NCBI GenBank assembly: GCA_017164015.1
Contig: CP071065.1
Span: 4,751,918 to 4,815,917, forward strand
Direction of reading: 5' to 3'
Origin: Nostoc sp. UHCC 0702
GTDB taxonomy: Bacteria; Cyanobacteriota; Cyanobacteriia; Cyanobacteriales; Nostocaceae
DNA length: 64,000 bases
Part shown: positions 43,302-51,560 of the stretch, one piece after another
Position numbering within the stretch: position 1 is the stretch's first letter
Layout of the letters: each line of letters opens with the position of its first letter
Program-made: the position numbers and the translations under genes
The notes under the pieces: generated by a model
Databases searched by the model: none
Told to the model about the DNA's origin: nothing
The model's input: the letters and a program-made list of their open reading frames with translations, nothing else

Positions 43302-44606
43302 CAGGACTTACGCAACTGTCACAAGCAATGGTGCGGTGTAACCGCGCCGTGCGCCTAAACAACTACGCGATAAACATAGGAACAGCCGGACGTTTTAGTT
43401 GCTGAACTAAATAATTAGATAGTAGTCCATGCTTAATTTGATAAATTGTTTGACCAGTTATATAAGCTAAATTTTTGAGCCGAAGCCAGACTAAAATAGC
43501 GCAGGCGATATGATTTCTTTGAATACGACCCTTACGGCATTGACATGATTCAATGCCAGTCAATTGCTTTAATTCGCGGTGAAACTCTTCAATTTTCCAT
43601 CGAACCTTACACACTTTTTGTACAACATCCGTAGAATCTTGAGATAAATCGTTTGTAGCGATAAAATCCGTTCTGTCGGTCGAGACAGTTACTCGGAATA
43701 GTTTCACTTTTTTAGCTTGAGGAAACTTTTTTATTTTTATTATTTTACCTGATATCAACTCCTCCTCATTCCAAGATAATGATTCAATCCTTTTATAATT
43801 TTCAAGACAATTAGTATCATCTACAAGTCGATTACGTTTCAAAGGACAATAATAATATTTTCCTAAGCCATCAATGTATAACATTAATTTATTTGTGGCA
43901 TACCAACTGTCCATTAACACAGCTTGGAATGGTAAAACCTTATGATATACAAGGTTTTGCAGCATTTCTGTTACATGGTCTATTTTAGTTTTACCATCTG
44001 AGTCTGGGTCATAAATACGATAGTCAACCACCCAAAATTTTCCTTCTTCATGATTGACATATATACAATTTATTAAGCCGATACCCTGGATTACACCATG
44101 TTGGTTGCCACTATATTGTCGTTTACTTGTCTCTATTTCTGTGGCGTATCGTTTATCCAGCACCGTGTCATCAAAAACTAGATATGCAGTATCACTCACT
44201 TGGACGATATCTTTAACATTATCCCAAAGCAAACGAGGTGTTAACTTTTCATTTTTGAGATAACGGTTAATTTTATCATGACTGATCTGATCTAAATGCT
44301 CTGCCAAATTCGTGACTGTATAATTAATCTGACTGCTCAACAAGTATTGGCAATAGTTAAGTTTAGTAAATCTCATAAAATACAAGGTTTATTTTATGAA
44401 TCCTTAACTCTATTTTCTCATAATTTGAACAAGGCTTCACACAGAGACACGACTTTAACTAATTTTCGCAAGCCCCTTGTTAGTAAGCTCATCTTTGCTA
44501 GTACATATGTCTTGTAGAAATGCGATCGCCTGTGCCAGTTGCGTCCATTATTCAATACATCTGTACTCAATTTTAGCGATCGCCTGTGCCAGTTGCGTAA
44601 GTCCTG
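43302..44606. mobile_element. Insertion sequence, IS701/IS4-like, 1.3 kb
   Basis: Terminal inverted repeats CAGGACTTACGCAACTG plus TCAC (left, 43302) and GGCAC (right, 44606): 21 bp with one mismatch. Contains one transposase gene. Near the right end a second GATCGCCTGTGCCAGTTGCG block (about 44523-44544) precedes the terminal one, so the end is partly duplicated. Inserted between two STRR arrays; no clear target duplication seen. Confidence 0.85.
43363..44376 (-). CDS. DDE transposase (IS701/IS4-like)
   Basis: 337 aa. DDE catalytic region: YLVFDDTVLDKRYA (first Asp), VLMDSWYATNKLM (second Asp) and WKIEEFHRELKQLTGIESCQ (Glu within a W..E.F.R.LK motif), typical of IS701/IS4-type transposases. 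N-terminal helical part QYLLSSQINYTVTNLAEHL then HDKINRYLKNEKL. ATG 44376 chosen; the frame extends to a TTG at 44385. Looks intact and thus possibly active. Its terminal repeats match the MITE A copies at 32025 and 50886. Confidence 0.85.
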   Translation of the reverse strand: MRFTKLNYCQYLLSSQINYTVTNLAEHLDQISHDKINRYLKNEKLTPRLLWDNVKDIVQVSDTAYLVFDDTVLDKRYATEIETSKRQYSGNQHGVIQGIGLINCIYVNHEEGKFWVVDYRIYDPDSDGKTKIDHVTEMLQNLVYHKVLPFQAVLMDSWYATNKLMLYIDGLGKYYYCPLKRNRLVDDTNCLENYKRIESLSWNEEELISGKIIKIKKFPQAKKVKLFRVTVSTDRTDFIATNDLSQDSTDVVQKVCKVRWKIEEFHRELKQLTGIESCQCRKGRIQRNHIACAILVWLRLKNLAYITGQTIYQIKHGLLSNYLVQQLKRPAVPMFIA

Positions 44607-44760
44607 GCCCAATGCCCAATGCCCAATGCCCAATGCCCAATGCCCAATGCCCAATGCCCAATGCCCAATTACCAATTACCAATTACCAATTACCAATTAC
44701 CAATTACCAATTACCAATTACCAATTACCAATTACCAATTACCAATTACCAATTACCAAA
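44607..44760. repeat. STRR array: CCCAATG then CCAATTA heptamers
   Basis: Eight CCCAATG units followed by about 15 CAATTAC units, a sharp switch of heptamer type at about 44665. Adjacent to the right end of the IS. Confidence 0.95.
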
Positions 44761-44831
44761 AATCTTGCCCGTGACGTTTAAAAAATATTGAGCAGGGGAA
44801 CACTGAAGTTAATTGTTAGCCAGTTTTGGCA

Positions 44832-45995
44832 ATGGTTATGGGTACTGTCTCTAAAGGAAATGTCACTGTGGTATCGTTTCGTCAGCGTACTGGTTTATTG
44901 ATGACTTCTGTGTTGCTGGGTTTGATTGCTCTGCCAAGTATTGGGCTTGTAGCAATGACAAATCCAGCGATCGCGCAAAAAAATGGTAATATCATCCCGC
45001 CCAAAAAAACTCCCGATATTAAACCATCCGAGACTACGCCTGTTTATCCCGCTTCTGCACCGCCACCGCGAGTAGACCCTTTACCAGATGAACGGGGACT
45101 GGAAGAGCGATCGCTAGAGGTAGATTATCGTGTTAGCAATTTACTGGGAGATTTTGCTGGTAATCTATGGGTGGGTTCTTGGCGGGGATTATCGCACATC
45201 GACCCGAACACGGGCAAAATTTTAGGTCGTGTGAATTTACCAAATGTCGCTATTGGTGCTTTAGCTCAAGATAAAGTCGGGCGCTTGTGGGTGGGAACTT
45301 ATGAAGGACTGATGCGAGTTGACCCCAACACTAAGGAAATTACAGCCCAGAATTTGTTTTTACCTTCTAAACGGGTGTTGTCACTGTTGCTTGACAAACG
45401 GGGTTATTTGTGGACTGGAACTGATAACGGCTTAGCCTTAGTTAGTCCCGACCAAGGTTTAATTATGACGACATTAAAAAATTTGCCTGGTGTGAGTGCC
45501 AACACTATGACTTTAGATGCTGAAGGTCATGTGTGGGTAGGTACTCTTGATGGACTGGTGCGGGTGAATAGTGGCAAAGGTACGATTATGCAACGTATCG
45601 CTGATTTACCAGGGGCGACAGTACAAGCCTTAACTATCAGTCCAGAAGGCTTAATTTGGGCGGGAATGCCGAATAATTTGCTAGTGATTAACCCGAAAAC
45701 TGGTGCAGTGCTGAGGTCTGTGACTCGGTTGCGTGGGCGTAACGTTACAGCTGTACGTTTTGCAAAAGATGGTAGTATCTGGGTCGGTACTAGCAATGGT
45801 TTGTTACGATTAAATCCAAATACAGGAGCTGTATTAGACAGTGAAGTTCCAGGACTTCCTTCAAGTCGGATTTTAACGATTGTGCCTGATGTCGGCAATA
45901 AATTGTGGATTGGCACTAGTGAAGGTCTGGCTTGGTTAATGCCCAAAATGGCCAGTGCAAAACCCCATCTTGCTTTCAGTCGCGCTGTTAAGTGA
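44832..45995 (+). CDS. Exported beta-propeller protein (Reg_prop-type repeats)
   Basis: 387 aa. An N-terminal hydrophobic segment (LLMTSVLLGLIALPSIGLVAM) with A-I-A-Q looks like a signal peptide, followed by a Pro-rich linker and then seven or so repeats of the form G-L-W/I-W-V/I-G-T-x-x-G-L-x-x-V/L-x-P-x-T-G (for example GRLWVGTYEGLMRVDPNT, GSIWVGTSNGLLRLNPNT). These resemble two-component regulator propeller blades. Probably a periplasmic seven-bladed propeller that binds a ligand or protein. TTG 44826 precedes ATG 44832 and 44838; the exact start is unclear. No kinase partner is adjacent. Confidence 0.8.
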   Translation: MVMGTVSKGNVTVVSFRQRTGLLMTSVLLGLIALPSIGLVAMTNPAIAQKNGNIIPPKKTPDIKPSETTPVYPASAPPPRVDPLPDERGLEERSLEVDYRVSNLLGDFAGNLWVGSWRGLSHIDPNTGKILGRVNLPNVAIGALAQDKVGRLWVGTYEGLMRVDPNTKEITAQNLFLPSKRVLSLLLDKRGYLWTGTDNGLALVSPDQGLIMTTLKNLPGVSANTMTLDAEGHVWVGTLDGLVRVNSGKGTIMQRIADLPGATVQALTISPEGLIWAGMPNNLLVINPKTGAVLRSVTRLRGRNVTAVRFAKDGSIWVGTSNGLLRLNPNTGAVLDSEVPGLPSSRILTIVPDVGNKLWIGTSEGLAWLMPKMASAKPHLAFSRAVK

Positions 45996-46093
45996 GGGAG
46001 TGGGGAATTGGGAATGGGGAATTGGCCATTGGGTATTAGTTCTTTTCCCCTTACTCCCAATCCAAAATCCAAAATCCAAAATCTAAAATTGGC
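45996..46093. repeat. STRR between propeller gene and panB
   Basis: GGGAATT/GGGAATG units, then four AAATCCA heptamers ending 4 bp before panB. The same AAATCCA type occurs in the XPB tail. Confidence 0.85.
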
Positions 46094-46864
46094 ATGGTAG
46101 TCACCACTCAGCAATTAATTCAATGGAAACAACAGGGACGTTCAATCGTAGCGTTAACCGCTTGGGATTATGCGATCGCTCAACTCCTCGATGCTGCTGG
46201 TGTAGACTTAATTCTTGTGGGGGACTCGATGGCGGTTGTTCTAGGGTATGAAACAACGCTGCCAATTACCCTGGATGAAATGCTCTACCATGCCAAATCT
46301 GTGCGCCGTGGTGTGAAACGAGCTTTAGTTGTCGTAGATTTGCCATTTTTGACTTATCAAGAAAGCCTGCAACAAGCGATGCATTCTGCTGGGCGAGTGC
46401 TGAAAGAAACCGGCGCTCAAGCGGTAAAGTTAGAAGGTGGCTATCCTGCGATGGTAGAAACTATTGCTCGGTTGGTACAGGCGGGAATTCCAGTTATGGG
46501 TCATGTAGGTTTGACACCACAATCAGTCCATCAAATCGGTTTGCGTCAACAAGGAAAGACCCAACAGACAGCAGAAAGAATTTTAAATGAAGCGATCGCT
46601 CTCGAACAAGCCGGTGTATTTTCCATTGTCTTAGAGCATATCCCCGTCGATTTGGCAATGCAGATTTCACAAAAATTGAGCATTCCTACCATTGGAATTG
46701 GTGCAGGGCCTCACTGTGACGGACAAGTTTTAGTTACTTCTGATGTTCTTGGGCTTTCTGAAAAGCAACCACCCTTTGCCAAAGTTTATACAAACCTGCG
46801 CGAGACAATTACCAAAGCTGTGCAGGATTATGCTGAACAAGTGCGGGAAAGGAAGTTTCCGTGA
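46094..46864 (+). CDS. panB: 3-methyl-2-oxobutanoate hydroxymethyltransferase
   Basis: 256-aa first enzyme of pantothenate synthesis; transfers a hydroxymethyl group from methylene-THF to ketoisovalerate. TIM-barrel signatures: DLILVGDSMAVVLGYETTLP (Mg-binding Asp), VDLPFLTYQ, AVKLEGGYP (Lys, Glu), PVMGHVGLTPQS, FSIVLEHIP (Glu) and PTIGIGAGPHCDGQ. Complete. STRR arrays lie directly on both sides, the downstream one starting within 10 bp of the stop. Confidence 0.97.
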   Translation: MVVTTQQLIQWKQQGRSIVALTAWDYAIAQLLDAAGVDLILVGDSMAVVLGYETTLPITLDEMLYHAKSVRRGVKRALVVVDLPFLTYQESLQQAMHSAGRVLKETGAQAVKLEGGYPAMVETIARLVQAGIPVMGHVGLTPQSVHQIGLRQQGKTQQTAERILNEAIALEQAGVFSIVLEHIPVDLAMQISQKLSIPTIGIGAGPHCDGQVLVTSDVLGLSEKQPPFAKVYTNLRETITKAVQDYAEQVRERKFP

Positions 46865-46867
46865 TCA

Positions 46868-47088
46868 GAATGGGGAGCAGGGGAGCAGGGGAGCAGGGGA
46901 GCAGGGGAGATGGGGAGCAGGGGAGCAGGGGAGCAGGGGAGATGGGGAGCAGGGGAGCAGGGGAGCAGGGGAGCAGGGGAGCAGGGGAGCAGGGAAGATG
47001 AGGGACAACTGACCACTGACCACTGACAACTGACCACTGACAACTGACAACTGACAACTGACCACTGACAACTGACCACTGACAACTT
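46868..47088. repeat. STRR: GGGGAGCA octamers then CAACTGAC/CACTGAC units
   Basis: About 16 GGGGAGCA-type units and then about 13 heptamers, ending 4 bp before the ATG of the Uma2 gene, so its ribosome-binding region is repeat DNA. Confidence 0.93.
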
Positions 47089-47091
47089 CTT

Positions 47092-47850
47092 ATGACTACA
47101 CCTGAAACTTTGCCCACAAAATTACCCGACCACACTGAATTACCAGAATCAGATGGCACGTTTGTGAAAAATTTCCAGGAACATCCCCAAAGTATTCTTT
47201 TAACAGATTCAATTCAACCGATATTACAAAAACGTCATCCAGAAGGTAATTATTGCATTGGTCAAGATTCTGGCATTTATTGGCGAATCACAGACCCACC
47301 ACAAAAAGGAGCAGAAGCACCAGATTGGTTTTATGTGCCAAATGTGCCACCACTGTTAAATAATCAAACCCGACGTTCTTATGTGCTGTGGCAAGAAATT
47401 ATTTCACCGTTAATTGTATTGGAATTTGTATCAGGAGACGGTTTAGAAGAACGTGACAAAAGTCCTTGGACGGGAAAATTTTGGGTTTACGAGCAAGCAA
47501 TTAGACCTGCTTTTTACGGTATTTACGAAGTGCGCTATAGTCGCGTGGAAGTGTATCACCTAATAGAAGATCACTATGAATTAGTTTCAGAAAACGAACG
47601 AGGACATTACCCAATTCATCCCCTTGGTGTAGAGTTAGGTATTTGGCAAGGTCGTTATCAGAATATGGAATTACCCTGGTTGCGTTGGTGGGATGAGCAG
47701 GGAAATTTATTGCTGACTGGCGAAGAAAGAGCAGACCAAACAGAGTTATTGTTACAGCAGGAGCGTCAACAACGGGAATTAGCAGAACAACGGGCTGAAC
47801 AGTTGGCGCAAAAGCTAAAAGATATGGGCGTCAATTTAGACGAATTATAG
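47092..47850 (+). CDS. Uma2 family putative nuclease with coiled-coil tail
   Basis: 252 aa. Core: EAPDWFYVPNVPP (first Asp), SPLIVLEFVSGDGLEERDK (Glu), TGKFWVYEQAIRPAFYGIYE (Lys region) and LGIWQGRYQ. C-terminal heptad-like tail LLLQQERQQRELAEQRAEQLAQKLKDMGVNLDEL, a probable coiled coil. Same subtype as the gene at 49244. The STRR touching its start leaves no recognisable Shine-Dalgarno. Confidence 0.85.
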   Translation: MTTPETLPTKLPDHTELPESDGTFVKNFQEHPQSILLTDSIQPILQKRHPEGNYCIGQDSGIYWRITDPPQKGAEAPDWFYVPNVPPLLNNQTRRSYVLWQEIISPLIVLEFVSGDGLEERDKSPWTGKFWVYEQAIRPAFYGIYEVRYSRVEVYHLIEDHYELVSENERGHYPIHPLGVELGIWQGRYQNMELPWLRWWDEQGNLLLTGEERADQTELLLQQERQQRELAEQRAEQLAQKLKDMGVNLDEL

Positions 47851-47965
47851 CAAAGTGCTGAGTGCTGAACTTTAATATAGCTTTAATATAGTAGGGTGCG
47901 TTATGGACGATAGTCCTAACGCACCGAATAACAGTGACGAAAAAAATACACCCAATAGGAGAAAA

Positions 47966-48211
47966 ATGCCAGCCATTGTTAAATTACAACTCTCCTTAGA
48001 AACTTTAGCAGAAGCAATATCTTCCCTTGATTTAACAGAAAAACGTCAACTCCAAGAGCTAATAGAGCAACAAATTTTTGAAGCGGAAGAAGCATTGTAT
48101 GAAGATGATGCACAGACACAGGCAGAAATTCAAGCAATTCGCGCCGAATATAAAGATGGTGATTTCATAACTGTAGATGAATATCTTGCTAACCGCTCAG
48201 ATCAGAAATAA
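47966..48211 (+). CDS. Antitoxin of a RelE-type module
   Basis: 81 aa. Helical N-terminus (IVKLQLSLETLAEAISSLDLTEKRQLQELIEQQIFEAEE) and acidic C-terminus (QAIRAEYKDGDFITVDEYLANRSDQK; the YKDGDFITVDEYL end is common in RelB-like partners). ATG 47966 has AGGAG 7 nt upstream; the frame upstream to 47903 runs through a GTAGGGTGCGTTA repeat and is not used. Stop overlaps the toxin start (TAATG). Confidence 0.8.
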   Translation: MPAIVKLQLSLETLAEAISSLDLTEKRQLQELIEQQIFEAEEALYEDDAQTQAEIQAIRAEYKDGDFITVDEYLANRSDQK

Positions 48212-48474
48212 TGAGTTACACGGTCATTATTTCAAAGTCGGTACAAAAGCAGATTGATAACTTACCAAATGATGTAATTGAGCGTGTTATTGAAAAAATC
48301 CAAAATCTTGCTTTAGAACCGCGTCCCGAAGGAATTGTCAAGTTAAAAGGTTCTGATAACGAGTATCGTATCCGTATTGGTGATTATAGAGTTCGTTATG
48401 AGATTGATGATGAAAATCAACTTGTACAAATTTTGCAGTGCAAACATCGGAAAGATGTTTATAGAAAAGGTTAG
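48211..48474 (+). CDS. RelE/ParE-family toxin
   Basis: 87-aa ribosome-dependent mRNase candidate: SYTVIISKSVQKQIDNLP, LALEPRPEGIVKLKGSDNEYRIRIGDYRVRYEIDD, and QILQCKHRKDVYRK with the basic C-terminal residues of RelE. Start overlaps the antitoxin stop by 1 bp. Module intact. Confidence 0.9.
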   Translation: MSYTVIISKSVQKQIDNLPNDVIERVIEKIQNLALEPRPEGIVKLKGSDNEYRIRIGDYRVRYEIDDENQLVQILQCKHRKDVYRKG

Positions 48475-48513
48475 TGCTGATTAATTTTACTCATTGGCTT
48501 TAATCATGGTAGG

Positions 48514-48591
48514 GTGCGTTAGGACTGTCGTCCATAACGCACCGTCAGACATTTGCCGTGTTGACGCTGGCGCGATAACGCACCCTACGAA
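48514..48591. repeat. Inverted-repeat element C (GTAGGGTGCGTTA)
   Basis: GTAGGGTGCGTTA on the left and TAACGCACCCTACG on the right. Other pieces of the family lie at 2610-2665, 35009-35083 and 47890-47928. Confidence 0.75.
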
Positions 48592-48594
48592 TGC

Positions 48595-48819
48595 TTAAGC
48601 TACTTTTAATGGCTTTCCTAAAGTTTGAGGTTCTGGCAAAGGTTGACCATCTTCTAAAGCTGATTCTATGAGCATTTCTAAAACTTCTTGAGCATTTTTG
48701 AGCGCTTCTTCATAGGTATCTCCATGAGTATGACAAAACTCTCCCCACTCAGGAAGACTGACAACAAAACATTCATCTTCATCAGACCATTGAATAATTA
48801 TTGTATAGTGATAATTCAT
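48595..48819 (-). CDS. HicB-family antitoxin with lost partner
   Basis: 74 aa: YHYTIIIQWSDEDECFVVSLPEW, HTHGDTYEEALKNAQEVLEMLIESALEDGQPLPEP, the HicB partial RNase H-like fold. About 75% alike by eye to the HicB at 51775. Its ATG overlaps the TGA of a truncated hicA (ATGA overlap), the same arrangement as in the intact hicAB at 51775-52220. Confidence 0.88.
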   Translation of the reverse strand: MNYHYTIIIQWSDEDECFVVSLPEWGEFCHTHGDTYEEALKNAQEVLEMLIESALEDGQPLPEPQTLGKPLKVA

Positions 48820-48896
48820 TCTTGTTCTTCCTCTTGTGCTTGTTTAATTTCTGCTAATTTTTGAAGTGCGTTATTAACATCTTTCTCCACAGTCAT
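48816..48896 (-). pseudogene. hicA, 3' remnant
   Basis: The minus strand reads MTVEKDVNNALQKLAEIKQA then QEEEQE and TGA, aligning with the C-terminus of the intact HicA at 51996 (LEKQVNEALAELKKVEQGEE). Upstream it runs into the hairpin-rich repeat at 48897, so the dsRBD-like part with the catalytic His is lost. Confidence 0.82.
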
Positions 48897-49005
48897 TGCA
48901 CCCCACCCCCAACCCCTCCCCGCACGCGGGGAGGGGAGACGAAGCGTAGCTTTGGCGGGGTGGGGTAAGCGCGGATATTAAGGGTAATTGAGCGGACATG
49001 ATATT
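48897..49005. mobile_element. MITE family B, truncated copy
   Basis: Hairpin CCCCTCCCCGCACGCGGGGAG, a GCGTAGCTTTGG block, and the right terminus TAATTGAGCGGACATGATAT. The left terminus is missing or degenerate at the hicA junction. Full copies at 50974 and 61641. Confidence 0.7.
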
Positions 49006-49064
49006 AATTGTTTGGTGCTAGTTTTGAGTAGACTTAATAAAAAGTCTCAAAGCTAGACAGAATA

Positions 49065-49192
49065 TATAGGAATCATATTTGATTTCTGAAAAAAACTCAG
49101 TACACTTCTACTCCCCTTTTCCTGTTCCCTGTTCCCTATTCCCTGTTCCCTACCTACACAAATAATTTCATAAATCAAAGCGGATTGCTATA
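49065..49192. repeat. Inverted-repeat element D, copy 3
   Basis: Inverted relative to copy 1: TATAGGAATCATATTTGATT on the left, AAATCAAAGCGGATTGCTATA-type on the right, core of five degenerate CCCTGTT heptamers. Confidence 0.75.
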
Positions 49193-49243
49193 TTAAATAG
49201 CGTTGATAACTGATAAGTTGGAATTGATATTAGGAATAGTTTT

Positions 49244-50041
49244 ATGGTTCTACAAGTTCATCGCACTCAAAAAGAACCAATTGTTACCTGGGAAGCACTT
49301 CCTGCGGACTATATTTTACCTGACGACCCAGTGGAAAATATTCAGCAACCAACTCTTGCGGCGGCGCTTACTGATGCTTTGGGAACCGCAGGACGCATCC
49401 AATCTCAAATGTTGATAGGCTCTAATTTTGGACTGGTAGCCACAGTCAATAAAAAAATCGTTGTCAAAGCACCTGATTGGTTTTACGTTCCTCAAGTGCA
49501 ACCTGTAGCCGCCGATGTAATTCGTCGTAGTTATACCCAGAATTTAGAAGGGGCTGCTGTGGCTGTGGTTATGGAATTTCTCTCAGATACGGAAGGTGGA
49601 GAATTATCAGTCCGTTCAACTCCACCTTACGGTAAGCTTTATTTTTACGAACAGATTCTTCAGGTGCCAACCTACGTTACCTACGACCCATACGAACCAA
49701 GTTTAGAAGTGCGGTGCTTGGAAAATGGAAAATATATTTTGCCCCAAGCAGATGCAAATGGACGTTACTGGATTTCTGAGTTAGAGTTATTTCTGGGAAT
49801 TTGGCAAGGTGAAAGACTTTGCCAAACGATGAATTGGCTGCGGTGGTGGGATAAAGAAGGAAATTTGCTATTGTGGAGTAGTGAACAAGCCCAACAAGAA
49901 CGCCAACGGGCTGAACAAGAACGCCAACGGGCTGAACAAGAACGCCAACGGGCTGAACAAGAACGCCAACGGGCTGATATACTGGCAGCTAAGTTACGCG
50001 AACTAGGTGTTGACCCTGATGCGATCGCTACGGACATATAG
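49244..50041 (+). CDS. Uma2 family putative nuclease with heptad-repeat tail
   Basis: 265 aa. Core: KAPDWFYVPQVQP (Asp), VAVVMEFLSDTEGGELS (Glu), YGKLYFYEQILQVPTYVTYD (Lys) and LELFLGIWQGER. The tail has four ERQRAEQ units (21-bp tandem DNA repeat, 49898-49974) predicted to form a coiled coil, then ILAAKLRELGVDPDAIA. Similar tails occur in the four-gene array at 55148-58300. Confidence 0.87.
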   Translation: MVLQVHRTQKEPIVTWEALPADYILPDDPVENIQQPTLAAALTDALGTAGRIQSQMLIGSNFGLVATVNKKIVVKAPDWFYVPQVQPVAADVIRRSYTQNLEGAAVAVVMEFLSDTEGGELSVRSTPPYGKLYFYEQILQVPTYVTYDPYEPSLEVRCLENGKYILPQADANGRYWISELELFLGIWQGERLCQTMNWLRWWDKEGNLLLWSSEQAQQERQRAEQERQRAEQERQRAEQERQRADILAAKLRELGVDPDAIATDI

Positions 50042-50221
50042 TCTTAACCTTTCTGCGTTTGCGCCTCTGTGGTTTAATAATCTCATACCACAAAGGCACA
50101 AAGGCACTGAGAATAACCTGAGTCCTAACGCACCGATAAATGAGTGATAGTGCGTTGCGCTTCTTTTCACCCAGTCCCCAGTACCCAGTACCCAGTACCT
50201 AGTCCCCAGTCCCCTGCTATA

Positions 50222-50617
50222 CTAAGCAGTTTTAGCATTTTGATTTGCTGCTTGCTCTACAACATTTTTATTGCGGGTCATCCTAATTTTACGCACGCGA
50301 TCGCTACTACGAACACCACCCGCCATTTCATATTCGCGGCTGTCTTTACCGTACTTAATTGCAACCACCATCAGCATCTTTTCAGAAAGCTGACTCAAGT
50401 TTTTTTCCATATCTTGAATTTCACTTTTAGAAGAGTCAACCACAGACAAAGCAGTATTATAAATATCAATTTTTTTACGTAACTGCTCAATTGACTCAAT
50501 CAGTTTTTCTAGATTATATTCATCATCAAATTTTATAGATGGAACAATCGATTTCATTCCAGTAGCTCTTAATTCAGCTTTTTCTAAAATGCGATATGTG
50601 CGTTTTTGACGAGACAT
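50222..50617 (-). CDS. Conserved hypothetical coiled-coil protein
   Basis: 131 aa, not assigned to a function. Basic N-terminus (MSRQKRTYRILEKAELRATGMKS), a long helix with coiled-coil pattern (LEKLIESIEQLRKKIDIYNT, IQDMEKNLSQLSEKMLM), then YGKDSREYEMAGGVRSSDRVRKIRMT with conserved-looking GGVR.S.R. It resembles hypothetical proteins widespread in filamentous cyanobacteria. Stands alone on the minus strand. Confidence 0.7.
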   Translation of the reverse strand: MSRQKRTYRILEKAELRATGMKSIVPSIKFDDEYNLEKLIESIEQLRKKIDIYNTALSVVDSSKSEIQDMEKNLSQLSEKMLMVVAIKYGKDSREYEMAGGVRSSDRVRKIRMTRNKNVVEQAANQNAKTA

Positions 50618-50639
50618 AAAATTTATCCTTTAAAATGCT

Positions 50640-50777
50640 TATAGCGTTTCCTAAGCAAGTGAGGTACACCTTAACCTCACCCCGACAAAGCTGTGCTTTA
50701 TCTCCCCTCTCCTTAGTAAGGAGAGGGGTAGGGGGTGAGGTGATCATATGTACTTGACTAGACTGGGAAATGCTATA
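50640..50777. repeat. Inverted-repeat element H
   Basis: TATAGCGTTTCC at the left, GGAAATGCTATA at the right. Interior hairpin CTCCCCTCTCCTTA-GTAAGGAGAGGGG and paired ACCTCACC/GGTGAGGT arms. Confidence 0.7.
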
Positions 50778-50885
50778 TATAGCTAGCTTGCCTCAATTAA
50801 ACTGGATTTTGGTTCAGCAATACTCGCAGTTTTTTTAATCAAATATTCTAGTTACAGCAGTAATTTCTCGGAATTTAATTATTAT

Positions 50886-51177
50886 AGGACTTACGCGCAT
50901 TGTCATATATTTTTGACAAAAATCGTCCAAAGTCAACAGTCAAAAGTCCAAAAATCTTGACTTTTTACCCTTGATATCATGTCCGGGTAATTAGTTATGT
51001 TTCCCACAGTCGTTAAACCCCACCCCCAACCCCTAAGAGTCAACGGGGAGGGGATGCAAAGCATAGCTTTGGTGGGGTGGGGTTCTTCGAGTGTCATAAG
51101 CAATTAAGCGGACATGATATGACTATTGACTCAAGACTGCCATCGCAGAAAATATGTGTGCCAGTTGCGTAAGTCCT
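50886..51177. mobile_element. MITE family A copy interrupted by MITE B
   Basis: Left terminus AGGACTTACGCGCATTGTCA (slightly mutated), right terminus TGTGCCAGTTGCGTAAGTCCT. The interior sequence around CTTTTTACCCTTGA and TGACTATTGACTCAAGACTG matches the uninterrupted copy at 32025-32168 once the inner 146 bp are removed. Confidence 0.82.
50974..51119. mobile_element. MITE family B copy nested in MITE A
   Basis: ATATCATGTCCGGGTAATTA at the left and TAAGCGGACATGATAT at the right; interior with a GC-rich hairpin and GCATAGCTTTGG block. Same structure as 61641-61788. Confidence 0.85.
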
Positions 51178-51272
51178 GCCTTATTCAGTCAGCTTTAGCT
51201 GAGTTCAGCTATTAGCCTCAGAATTAATTCTGAGGCGGTTATCGTAACTGGTGCAAAATATAAGTTAACGAA

Positions 51273-51560
51273 GACCGTTACCGCAAGTCGTGGAACCGTT
51301 ACCGCAAGTCGTGTAACCGTTACCGCAAGTCGTGTAACCGTTACCGTAAGTCGTGTAACCATTCCCGCAATTCGTGTAACCGTTACCGTAAGTCGTGTAA
51401 CCGTTACCGTAAGTCGTGTAACCGTTACCGTAATTCGTGTAACCATTCCCGCAAGTCGTGTAACCGTTACCGCAATTCGTGTAACCGTTACCGTAAGTCG
51501 TGGAACCATTCCCGCAATTCGTGTAACCGTTACCGTAAGTCGTGTAACCGTTACCGTAAT
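51273..51560. repeat. 21-bp minisatellite (AACCGTTACCGTAAGTCGTGT), 13.7 copies
   Basis: Units vary at a few sites (CCATTCCCGC versus CCGTTACCGT, AAGTC versus AATTC). On the minus strand it would encode a seven-residue unit such as VTVTRLT; no start or ribosome site of quality, no homology recognised. Confidence 0.93.
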
